5,778 bases of DNA from Pelagibacteraceae bacterium BACL5 MAG-120820-bin39. Lineage in GTDB: Bacteria > Pseudomonadota > Alphaproteobacteria > Pelagibacterales > Pelagibacteraceae. Below are positions 1-5,743 of the stretch, one piece after another. Positions within the stretch are counted from its first letter, which is position 1; each line of letters opens with the position of its first letter. The notes beneath the pieces were generated by a model. It was not told the origin of the DNA. It ran no database searches and saw only the letters and a program-made list of their open reading frames with translations. The stretch lies in contig LIBV01000063.1 in the NCBI GenBank assembly GCA_001438335.1, positions 1 through 5,778 on the forward strand. Direction: 5' to 3'. Position numbers and translations under genes: made by a program.

Positions 1-1661
1 TAATTATTCTATTATTATCCTACCAGACACCAGTATTTTCTAAAAGTAATAGTTTCAATGATTTTAATAGAAAAGATTTATCCAATTATTTTTCTGGCAT
101 AGTTGCCTTTCAAAATAAAAATATTTCAGAATCATTTAATTTTTTTAAATCTTCAAAGGATCTATTAAATGATCATGACCCATATTTGCAAAGGTATGTA
201 AATTCAATCATTTTAGATAATAATGTTGATCAAGCAATTAATATAATTAGAAAAAATGAAACTAAGAATAACTCAAAGTTTTTTGAAGCTTATATCTTGC
301 TAGCTTTAGATAATTTAAAAAAAAATAATTTTGATCTTGTAGAAAGTTATTTAGATAAATCATTACCATTTGCAAATAATGATGGTTTTAAATTAGTAAT
401 TTTTGAAACTTTAAAACAATTTGTTTATGTTTTTAAACAAGGAAAAATTCAATCTCAAAAAAAGAACTACGGTAATTTAACGTACATCTCTGAAACATTT
501 CAAAGGTGTTATTTAAATGAGGAAAACACTGGCTCGTATTTTTTCAATTTAATAAATAATAGTGATGGCGATTACTCAAGATATATACATTTCTATTTAA
601 ATTATTTGATATCAATAGGTAATTTTAAAGAAGTAGAAAATATCGCAAATGATTTAAATATTATCAACACTCCCATTTTACTTAGTCAAACAAAATTATG
701 GATTGAAAATAAAAATTTTAATGAATTTGAAAAAATTTTTTCTTGTAAAAATCATAACGATTTAGTCGGTGAATTCTTATTTCTTATTTCAAATTTATAT
801 TCTTCTCAAAACGATTTTCAAAATTCAAATATATATTTAAATTTATCAAATTATTTGAATCCCAAATTTAAATTTAATTTATCTCTTGTTGCTGAAAACT
901 ATTATTTAAATAATGATTTTGACAATGCTAAGGATATTCTAAAAAATTTTGATGAAAAACATCAATTCTACTATTGGTTTAGAATAAAAAAAGAAGCTCA
1001 AATTTTGATTAAGCAAGAAAAAGAAACTCAAGCATTAAGCTATATAAATGAAAAGTTTTCAAAAATTAAAAATCCCAATATCAAATTTTTATTTGAAATG
1101 GGTGATTTTAATAAGAACTTAAAACAATATCAATCTGCTATTAATTTTTATACAACAGTGATTGAATCTTTAGATTCTAATTCAAAAGAAATACCAGATC
1201 TTTTATATAGAAGAGGCGGGAGTTATGAACGATTGGGTGATTATATAAATTCAGATAAAGATTTATTAGAAGCTTTAAGTATTAATCCAGATGACGCTTA
1301 TACCTTAAATTATCTGGCATATTCTTGGCTTGAAAGAAATTTTAAAATACCAGAGGCAATAGAGATGCTTGAAAGAGCTTATGCTTCAAAAAGTAATGAT
1401 CCATACATAATTGATTCAATTGGATGGGCATATTATCTAACTGATGATTACTCAAAAGCAGAACCACTACTTAGACAAGCAGTAGAATTAATGCCAGATG
1501 ATCCAACAGTTAATGATCATTACGGAGATATTTTGTGGAAATTAGATAGAAAGATCCAAGCAAGATATTTTTGGAATAATGTTTTAAATTTTGAAGATAC
1601 TGATGCGGATATGAAAAAAAAAATTAGCATCAAACTTAGCCAAGGCTTAAGTAACTCATAA
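1..1661 (+). CDS. Exported tetratricopeptide-repeat protein, 5' end cut by window edge
   Basis: The reading frame is open from the first complete codon (position 3) to TAA at 1659-1661, giving 552 visible residues, so the true start lies upstream of the window. The first visible residues, IILLLSYQTPVFS, look like the hydrophobic core and cleavage region of a Sec signal peptide (V-F-S before K), so the protein is probably periplasmic or outer-membrane associated. The middle is a diverged helical-repeat region rich in Asn and Phe. The C-terminal part is clear TPR: successive units at about residues 398-429, 430-465, 466-499 and 500-532 of the visible fragment, with the typical G-Y/A...P spacing (for example NYLAYSWLE, DSIGWAYYL, NDHYGDILW). 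This C-terminal signature resembles TPR proteins found beside ispE in other alphaproteobacteria. The molecular partner is unknown; TPRs normally scaffold protein contacts. It is probably co-transcribed with ispE, 2 nt downstream. A run of ten A (1614-1623) lies near the 3' end. Confidence 0.85.
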   Translation, partial: IILLLSYQTPVFSKSNSFNDFNRKDLSNYFSGIVAFQNKNISESFNFFKSSKDLLNDHDPYLQRYVNSIILDNNVDQAINIIRKNETKNNSKFFEAYILLALDNLKKNNFDLVESYLDKSLPFANNDGFKLVIFETLKQFVYVFKQGKIQSQKKNYGNLTYISETFQRCYLNEENTGSYFFNLINNSDGDYSRYIHFYLNYLISIGNFKEVENIANDLNIINTPILLSQTKLWIENKNFNEFEKIFSCKNHNDLVGEFLFLISNLYSSQNDFQNSNIYLNLSNYLNPKFKFNLSLVAENYYLNNDFDNAKDILKNFDEKHQFYYWFRIKKEAQILIKQEKETQALSYINEKFSKIKNPNIKFLFEMGDFNKNLKQYQSAINFYTTVIESLDSNSKEIPDLLYRRGGSYERLGDYINSDKDLLEALSINPDDAYTLNYLAYSWLERNFKIPEAIEMLERAYASKSNDPYIIDSIGWAYYLTDDYSKAEPLLRQAVELMPDDPTVNDHYGDILWKLDRKIQARYFWNNVLNFEDTDADMKKKISIKLSQGLSNS

Positions 1662-1663
1662 CA

Positions 1664-2509
1664 ATGGCATTTCAAAAAATAAAATCTTTTGCTAAGATTA
1701 ACTTAGCGCTCAATGTTTTGGGAAAGCTATCTAAAATGCATAAAATTGAGAGTCTAGTTGCTTTTATAGATTTAAATGATTTAATTTATATTAAAAAAAT
1801 CAATTTAGATAAGCATCAAATTAAATTTTATGGAAAATTTTCTTATGGTATTAAAAAAAAAAATACTATTTCTAATTTGTTAAAAATACTTGATGATAGA
1901 CAAATTTTAAAAGATCAAAAATTTGAAATACGAATAAAAAAAAATATTCCTTCCAAGGCAGGTTTAGGAGGTGGCTCAATGAATGCTGCTACAATATTAA
2001 AATATTTTATAGAAAAAAAAATTATTAAAATTACCAGAAAGCAACTATTGGCAATTACAAAATTTATTGGTTCAGATGTTATTTTAGGTATTAATACATC
2101 AAATACAATTTTATCATCAAACAATGTAATTAAAAGATATAAAAATTGTAAAAAACTTTTTACACTTGTGGTTAAACCTAATTTTGGATGTTCGACTAAA
2201 AATATTTACTCAGGTGTGATGAAATTTACAAAATCAAAATTTAATAAACCACAAAAAAAAATGTTTGATACTAATTTTTTACAAAAACTAAATAACGATT
2301 TAGAAAATATAGCTTTTAAAAAATATCCTAAATTAAAATTAATCAAAATATTTATTGCTAATCAATGTAAGCCAATTTTTGTAAGAATGACTGGATCGGG
2401 ATCTGCTATAGTTGCTTATTATCTATCTAAAAAAGCTTGTGAAAAAGCTAGAAAAATTTTTACTAAAAAATTTAAAAATTACTGGTGTATATCCTCAAAA
2501 ACTATATAA
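1664..2509 (+). CDS. ispE: 4-diphosphocytidyl-2-C-methyl-D-erythritol kinase
   Basis: IspE is a cytoplasmic GHMP-family kinase that phosphorylates CDP-methylerythritol with ATP in the MEP route to isoprenoids. The 281 residues match the usual length. Visible motifs are AKINLAL with the conserved Lys11 (Lys10 in E. coli), the phosphate-binding loop KAGLGGGSMNAAT (98-110), IGSDV with the catalytic Asp138 (Asp141 in E. coli), NDLE (210-213), and the C-terminal TGSGSA loop (243-248). The ATG lies 2 nt after the TPR stop with no convincing Shine-Dalgarno, which suggests translational coupling. Oddities: the family DGYH motif reads SKMH (23-26), keeping His26 but losing the Tyr that in E. coli stacks on the cytosine. 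The usual G-x-GE segment after the catalytic Asp is absent. Lysine makes up about 19% of residues (53 of 281), and the coding strand holds A-runs of 9 to 11. The core motifs make a different GHMP kinase unlikely. Confidence 0.93.
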   Translation: MAFQKIKSFAKINLALNVLGKLSKMHKIESLVAFIDLNDLIYIKKINLDKHQIKFYGKFSYGIKKKNTISNLLKILDDRQILKDQKFEIRIKKNIPSKAGLGGGSMNAATILKYFIEKKIIKITRKQLLAITKFIGSDVILGINTSNTILSSNNVIKRYKNCKKLFTLVVKPNFGCSTKNIYSGVMKFTKSKFNKPQKKMFDTNFLQKLNNDLENIAFKKYPKLKLIKIFIANQCKPIFVRMTGSGSAIVAYYLSKKACEKARKIFTKKFKNYWCISSKTI

Positions 2510-2523
2510 ATTTTATTTTTTTG

Positions 2524-2532
2524 TGCTATACG
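2524..2532 (+). promoter_or_regulatory. Possible extended -10 promoter for tRNA-Gln and cca
   Basis: The sequence TGTGCTATACG in the 33-nt gap after ispE contains TG-N-TATACG (2524-2532), an extended -10-like element ending about 11 nt before the mature tRNA 5' end. No good -35 hexamer is seen; the position at 17-bp spacing reads ATATAA at the ispE stop. In DNA this AT-rich, such matches arise easily by chance, so the call is tentative. Read-through from ispE is the alternative source of transcription. Confidence 0.3.
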
Positions 2533-2542
2533 AAACTAATAT

Positions 2543-2616
2543 TGGGGCTTAGCCAAGTGGTAAGGCACGGGTTTTTGGTACCTGCATCCTAGGTTCGAAT
2601 CCTAGAGCCCCAGCCA
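2543..2616 (+). tRNA. tRNA-Gln (anticodon UUG), CCA encoded
   Basis: A complete 74-nt cloverleaf can be folded by eye. The acceptor stem is TGGGGCT (2543-2549) with AGCCCCA (2606-2612). The D stem is GCC/GGC (2552-2554/2564-2566). The anticodon stem is CGGGT/ACCTG (2568-2572/2580-2584, one G-T pair) around loop TTTTGGT. The anticodon is TTG at 2575-2577. A 4-nt variable loop is followed by the T stem CTAGG/CCTAG (2589-2593/2601-2605) with loop TTCGAAT. The discriminator is G2613 and CCA is encoded at 2614-2616. The weak U1-A72 pair and G73 are established glutaminyl-tRNA synthetase identity features of E. coli tRNA-Gln. The gene starts 33 nt after ispE, and its CCA lies 3 nt before the ATG of the CCA tRNA nucleotidyltransferase gene. 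Confidence 0.97.
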
Positions 2617-2619
2617 AAT

Positions 2620-3894
2620 ATGAATAATTTTTTAAACAAACTTTTTTTTAGATCTAAAAATCAAGATTATATTTCATCTAAAGTCTTAGAGCTCAGCCAG
2701 AATAATTCTTTAAAAAAAATTTTTTTAGCAATAAATAATTTTTCTGACATTAGCGAGATCAGATTTGTTGGAGGTTGTATTCGTAAAATTATTAATAAAG
2801 AAATAACTGATGATATAGATTTAGCAACCAATTTAAAACCAGATGAAGTTTGTAAAGCATTAAGGAAAAATAATATAAATTATTATGAAAGTGGTATTGA
2901 GCACGGGACTATCACTGCATTAATTGAGGATAAAAAATTTGAGATAACTTCTTTAAGAAAAGATGTTGCAACAGACGGACGTCACGCAAAAGTAGAATTT
3001 TCATTAGATTGGAAAGAAGATGCATCAAGAAGAGATTTTACTATAAATGCAATCTATGCTGATAAGGATGGAAATATATTTGATCCATTCAATGGTAAAA
3101 AAGATATTGAAGAAGGGGTCATAAATTTCATAGGAGAGTGTGAAGAGAGAATTAAGGAAGACTATTTAAGAATTCTAAGGTATGTCAGATTTTATATAAA
3201 TTATTCAAAGAAGCCTCACGATTTAAAAATTATAAAAATAATAAGAAAAAATTTAGGAGGAGTTGTAAGTTTATCCTCTGAAAGATTACTTGATGAGTTT
3301 AAGAAACTAGTAACTCTAGATAATTTGCAAAAGTTGTTTAAAGATCAAAATTGTCTTGAATTAATTCAACTAATATTTCCACAATTTAAAAAAATAGATA
3401 TTTTTAAGAGCCCAAATCAATATATTAAAAAATTTTTTTCAAAGACTGATTTTATTTTTATACTTTCATTATTGGTAATTGATGAAACTGATAATGCTGA
3501 TTATTTTTTATTTAAATTTAAATTATCTAAAAAGGATCAAAAAAGACTTAAATTTATTGATAATTTTTATAAACAAAAAATTAATAATAAATTTTATACA
3601 GAAAAAAATTTAAATAAATTGTTATATTTTCAAGGAAGACAGTCAGTAATTGATGTAATTAATTTTTATTTATTTAATTCAAAAAAAGTAGATAAAAAAT
3701 TAATTAAGTTTATAGAAATTTTTAACAACAAAACAATTCCCACTTTACCAATTGGTGCTAAGTTGTTGATGTCAAAATATAATCTACCGGAGGGTAAAAG
3801 CTTGGGAGAAAAACTAAAAAAAATTGAAACAATTTGGGTAGATAATAATTTCAAGATATCAGAAAAACAAATTCAAAATATTGTTAAAAATTAA
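2620..3894 (+). CDS. cca: CCA tRNA nucleotidyltransferase (class II, Pol beta superfamily)
   Basis: This enzyme adds or repairs the 3'-CCA of tRNAs using CTP and ATP, without a nucleic acid template. The 424-residue product has the class II head and neck motifs in order: RFVGGCIR (48-55), the metal-binding DxD in DDIDLAT (Asp65, Asp67), HGTITALIEDKKFEITSLR (95-113), TDGRHAKVEF (118-127), RRDFTINAI (137-145), and EDYLR (180-184), the EDxxR element that reads the incoming base. The HGT...EITSLR...DGRHA segment favours a CCA-adding enzyme over the related poly(A) polymerase, but separate CC- or A-adding specialisation cannot be excluded. The C-terminal half (about 200-424) is the diverged Lys/Phe-rich body and tail. 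The start is well constrained: ATG 2620 is the only Met codon in the N-terminal half, and the frame closes upstream at TAG 2590-2592. It lies 3 nt after the tRNA-Gln CCA, leaving no room for a ribosome binding site outside the tRNA. The stop overlaps the greA stop. Confidence 0.92.
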   Translation: MNNFLNKLFFRSKNQDYISSKVLELSQNNSLKKIFLAINNFSDISEIRFVGGCIRKIINKEITDDIDLATNLKPDEVCKALRKNNINYYESGIEHGTITALIEDKKFEITSLRKDVATDGRHAKVEFSLDWKEDASRRDFTINAIYADKDGNIFDPFNGKKDIEEGVINFIGECEERIKEDYLRILRYVRFYINYSKKPHDLKIIKIIRKNLGGVVSLSSERLLDEFKKLVTLDNLQKLFKDQNCLELIQLIFPQFKKIDIFKSPNQYIKKFFSKTDFIFILSLLVIDETDNADYFLFKFKLSKKDQKRLKFIDNFYKQKINNKFYTEKNLNKLLYFQGRQSVIDVINFYLFNSKKVDKKLIKFIEIFNNKTIPTLPIGAKLLMSKYNLPEGKSLGEKLKKIETIWVDNNFKISEKQIQNIVKN

Positions 3895-4367
3895 ACATAC
3901 TTAACATCTTTAATTTCAAAATTTTTAATTCCTGCTGGAGTTGAGATTTCCACTAAATCATTTTTATTTTTACCTATAAGGCCTTTTCCGATAGGGGACT
4001 GAAAGTAAATTAGTTTTTGTTTTAAATCTGCCTCATCTTTTCCAACTATTTTGTAATTGATGTTTTCTCCAGTATCTAAATTTTCCAAATAAACTGTTGA
4101 GCCAAAAATTACTTTTCCGTCATTAGTCATTTTGGTTATGTCGATTACATTAGCTCTAGCAATGATATCATTAATCTCATTAATTCTTCCTTCATTATGC
4201 GATTGTTCTTCTTTAGCAGCATGATACTCGGCATTTTCTTTTAAATCACCATGTGATCTTGCTTCAGATATTGCAGCCACAATTTCAGGTCTTTTTTTTT
4301 CTTTTAAATAAATTAGTTCTTCTTTTAATTTATTAAGTCCATTTAAGGTAATGGGTTCTTTTTCCAT
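3891..4367 (-). CDS. greA: Transcription elongation factor GreA
   Basis: GreA enters the secondary channel of RNA polymerase and stimulates cleavage of backtracked transcript ends, rescuing stalled complexes. The product has 158 residues, the standard size. The N-terminal coiled-coil hairpin (about 8-76) carries the tip motif SHGDLKENAEY (38-48) with the acidic pair Asp41 and Glu44, the residues established in E. coli GreA as coordinating the catalytic Mg. The C-terminal FKBP-like domain (about 83-158) shows FGSTVYLEN, VGKDEAD and SPIGKGLIGK (124-133), matching the family consensus. Nothing essential is missing. It is the last gene of a trmL-hemF-greA operon; its ATG lies 1 nt after the hemF stop. 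The only upstream Shine-Dalgarno-like bases are TGGA, inside the last hemF codons. The gene ends convergently against cca with a 4-nt overlap and no space for an intergenic terminator. Confidence 0.96.
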   Translation of the reverse strand: MEKEPITLNGLNKLKEELIYLKEKKRPEIVAAISEARSHGDLKENAEYHAAKEEQSHNEGRINEINDIIARANVIDITKMTNDGKVIFGSTVYLENLDTGENINYKIVGKDEADLKQKLIYFQSPIGKGLIGKNKNDLVEISTPAGIKNFEIKDVKYV

Positions 4368-4368
4368 T

Positions 4369-5196
4369 TTAATTCCATTTCGCTAAAGGTGGTAAAGACA
4401 TCAATATTGCCTCAACGTTCCCACCTGTTTGAAGTCCAAATTTAGTGCCTCTATCATAGAGCAAATTGAACTCTGCATATCTTCCTCTTTTTATATATTG
4501 TATTTCCTTATCTTTATTATTCCATTTCTTTTTTATTTTTTTTTCAATAATTGAATTAAATATCATTTGAAATGTTACACCAACATCTCTAACGAATTTG
4601 AAATCCTTTTCAAAATTTTTTTTTTTATAATCAAAAAAAATTCCACCAATTCCTCTAGCTTCTTTTCTATGAGGTAAATAAAAATATTCATCACACCATT
4701 TTTTGTATTTCTTATAGTAACTTTTATTATGACGATCACACATTTTTTTAAGAGTTAAATGAAAATTCCTTTTTTCATTTATATCATTTATGCATGGTGT
4801 TACATCCATGCCTCCACCAAACCAATCATAAGTAGTTGAGATATACCTCGTGTTAAAATGCATTGCAGGAATATGTGGATTTTTCATGTGCATTACTACT
4901 GAAATCCCCGACGCCCAAAACCTTGGATCTTTAGCTGCACCTGGAATATTTTTTTGAAATTCTTTTGGAAATGCTCCATATACTTTTGAATAATTAACAC
5001 CCACTTTATCAAAAATTTTTCCATTTTTTAAAATTCTATATTCTCCACCACCTTCATCTTTAATTTTGCTTCTTTTCCATGTTTTTGATGTGAATTGTAT
5101 TTTGTTATTCTCAAGATTACTAATATCATTACAAATTGCCTCTTGAAGAGTTTTAAACCAATTGCTTGCCAAGTCTTTTTTAATCTCCAGATCCAT
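4369..5196 (-). CDS. hemF: Oxygen-dependent coproporphyrinogen III oxidase
   Basis: HemF converts coproporphyrinogen III to protoporphyrinogen IX with O2 as oxidant, releasing two CO2, late in cytoplasmic heme synthesis. The 275 residues are somewhat shorter than E. coli HemF (299), mainly at the N terminus. Family motifs run through the whole length: GGGEYRILKNGKIF (49-62), FWASGISVVMHMKNPHIPAMHFNTRY (from 93), WFGGGMDVTP (125-134), YKKWCDEYFYLPHR (164-177), RGIGGIFFDY (181-190), FVRDVG (201-206) and RGRYAEFNLLYDRGTKFGLQ (from 237). The four conserved histidines appear as His103, His113, His145 and His176. Its ATG is 1 nt after the trmL stop with no Shine-Dalgarno, pointing to coupled translation. 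Oxygen dependence implies an aerobic lifestyle. The coding strand carries an 11-A run (window 4616-4626) encoding part of a KKKN stretch. Confidence 0.97.
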   Translation of the reverse strand: MDLEIKKDLASNWFKTLQEAICNDISNLENNKIQFTSKTWKRSKIKDEGGGEYRILKNGKIFDKVGVNYSKVYGAFPKEFQKNIPGAAKDPRFWASGISVVMHMKNPHIPAMHFNTRYISTTYDWFGGGMDVTPCINDINEKRNFHLTLKKMCDRHNKSYYKKYKKWCDEYFYLPHRKEARGIGGIFFDYKKKNFEKDFKFVRDVGVTFQMIFNSIIEKKIKKKWNNKDKEIQYIKRGRYAEFNLLYDRGTKFGLQTGGNVEAILMSLPPLAKWN

Positions 5197-5197
5197 T

Positions 5198-5656
5198 TTA
5201 TATTAAATTTGTTTGTTTTAAACTTTCAGCCAATATTATAGCAACTGATGATGCTAAATTTAAAGACCTTTTATTATTTATCATCGGTATTTTTAACCTG
5301 TGATTAACCATTTCGTGAATTTTTTCTGGAACACCCGCACTTTCTCTTCCAAATAAAATTGTATCATTAGTGTCAAATTTAAAATTAGAGTAAGTTATAG
5401 ATGCTTTTGTAGTCATTAAAACCACTCTTTCATTTTTTTTTGACTTAAAAAAATGTTCTGAGCTTTGGTAAAACTTTATTGATCTTTCATCCATATAATC
5501 CATTACAACTCTTTTGAATCTTTTATCGCTAAATAAAAAACCACATGGCTCAATAATCTCTAATTTAGCACCCAAACATGCACACGTTCTAATAATAGCT
5601 GCAGTATTTTGAGGAATATCTGGTTCATATAAAGCTATTTTGGGTCTTTGGCTCAT
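5198..5656 (-). CDS. trmL: tRNA (cytidine/uridine-34-2'-O)-methyltransferase TrmL
   Basis: TrmL is a SPOUT-class (trefoil-knot) SAM-dependent enzyme that 2'-O-methylates the wobble base; in E. coli its targets are the tRNA-Leu species reading UUA and UUG. The product has 152 residues, near the usual 150-160 of this minimal SPOUT family. Three family motifs are visible: ALYEPDIPQNTAAIIRTCACLG (from 8, with Asn17 and Arg23), LFGRESAGVP (101-110) and IPMINNKRSLNLASSVAIILAE (from 123, with Ser131 and Asn133) forming the knot and SAM site. There is no separate RNA-binding extension, which separates it from TrmH and RlmB. It is the first gene of the trmL-hemF-greA operon and is divergent from a probable petA. 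The start is ATG at 5656, and no clear Shine-Dalgarno precedes it. The exact tRNA target in this organism is inferred from the family. Confidence 0.93.
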   Translation of the reverse strand: MSQRPKIALYEPDIPQNTAAIIRTCACLGAKLEIIEPCGFLFSDKRFKRVVMDYMDERSIKFYQSSEHFFKSKKNERVVLMTTKASITYSNFKFDTNDTILFGRESAGVPEKIHEMVNHRLKIPMINNKRSLNLASSVAIILAESLKQTNLI

Positions 5657-5693
5657 TATTAATGTGTCATTCTTTCAGTAGAAAAAATACTTT

Positions 5694-5707
5694 TTTCTTA
5701 TAAGAAA
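5694..5707. repeat. Perfect 14-bp palindrome in the divergent promoter region
   Basis: TTTCTTA is followed directly by its reverse complement TAAGAAA, a perfect gapless dyad 38 bp upstream of the trmL ATG and 37 bp upstream of the probable petA ATG. The nearly central position would suit an operator for a dimeric regulator acting on both promoters. In DNA this AT-rich, a palindrome of this length is expected about once or twice per window, so function is unproven. Confidence 0.5.
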
Positions 5708-5725
5708 TCATATATTAAATGATTT
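5705..5725. repeat. 7-bp inverted repeat with 7-nt spacer
   Basis: AAATCAT (5705-5711) and ATGATTT (5719-5725) are perfect inverted copies around the spacer ATATTAA. The left arm overlaps the last three bases of the neighbouring 14-bp palindrome, so the two structures could not form together as hairpins. It would be a weak stem in RNA because it contains only one G-C pair. It may be a binding site or chance. Confidence 0.4.
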
Positions 5726-5743
5726 TTAACTTAAAATTTAAAG

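Larger units (their letters stand above)
5657..5743. promoter_or_regulatory. Divergent intergenic region between trmL and probable petA
   Basis: This 87-bp, strongly AT-rich spacer must contain the start signals for both the minus-strand trmL-hemF-greA operon and the plus-strand gene. A TATATT at 5711-5716 could be a -10 for the plus-strand gene and the reverse complement of CTTATA (5698-5703) a -10 for trmL. Neither has a convincing -35, and neither start codon has a clear Shine-Dalgarno. The region also holds two inverted repeats (5694-5707 and 5705-5725). The promoter function follows from the divergent gene layout; the exact elements are uncertain. Confidence 0.6.

Noticed and set aside
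186..188. TTG as the start codon of the TPR gene
   Set aside because: The same frame is open to the window start and encodes an apparent signal peptide and a continuous protein, so the TTG is an internal Leu codon.
1915..2124. Minus-strand open frame of 69 codons inside ispE
   Set aside because: It is antisense to the conserved glycine-rich loop and catalytic region of ispE, has no recognisable domain, and is explained by the plus-strand gene.
2510..2523. T-rich stretch after the ispE stop as a terminator
   Set aside because: No stem-forming sequence precedes the T-run, so it does not qualify as an intrinsic terminator.
2711..2727. A8T7 tract near the cca 5' end as a rho-independent terminator or regulatory stem
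   Set aside because: It lies within codons 31-36 of cca and has no G-C pairs. It could bend DNA but is not a credible terminator, and such tracts are common here.
3666..3854. Minus-strand open frame of 62 codons inside the cca 3' region
   Set aside because: It is antisense to a well-supported gene with no family resemblance or start signal, so it is a shadow of the AT-rich coding sequence.
2620..3894. Poly(A) polymerase (pcnB) as an alternative identity for cca
   Set aside because: The segment between the DxD motif and RRDFT reads HGT...EITSLR...DGRHA, as in CCA-adding enzymes, and lacks the basic G-R-R-F-type signature expected of bacterial poly(A) polymerases.
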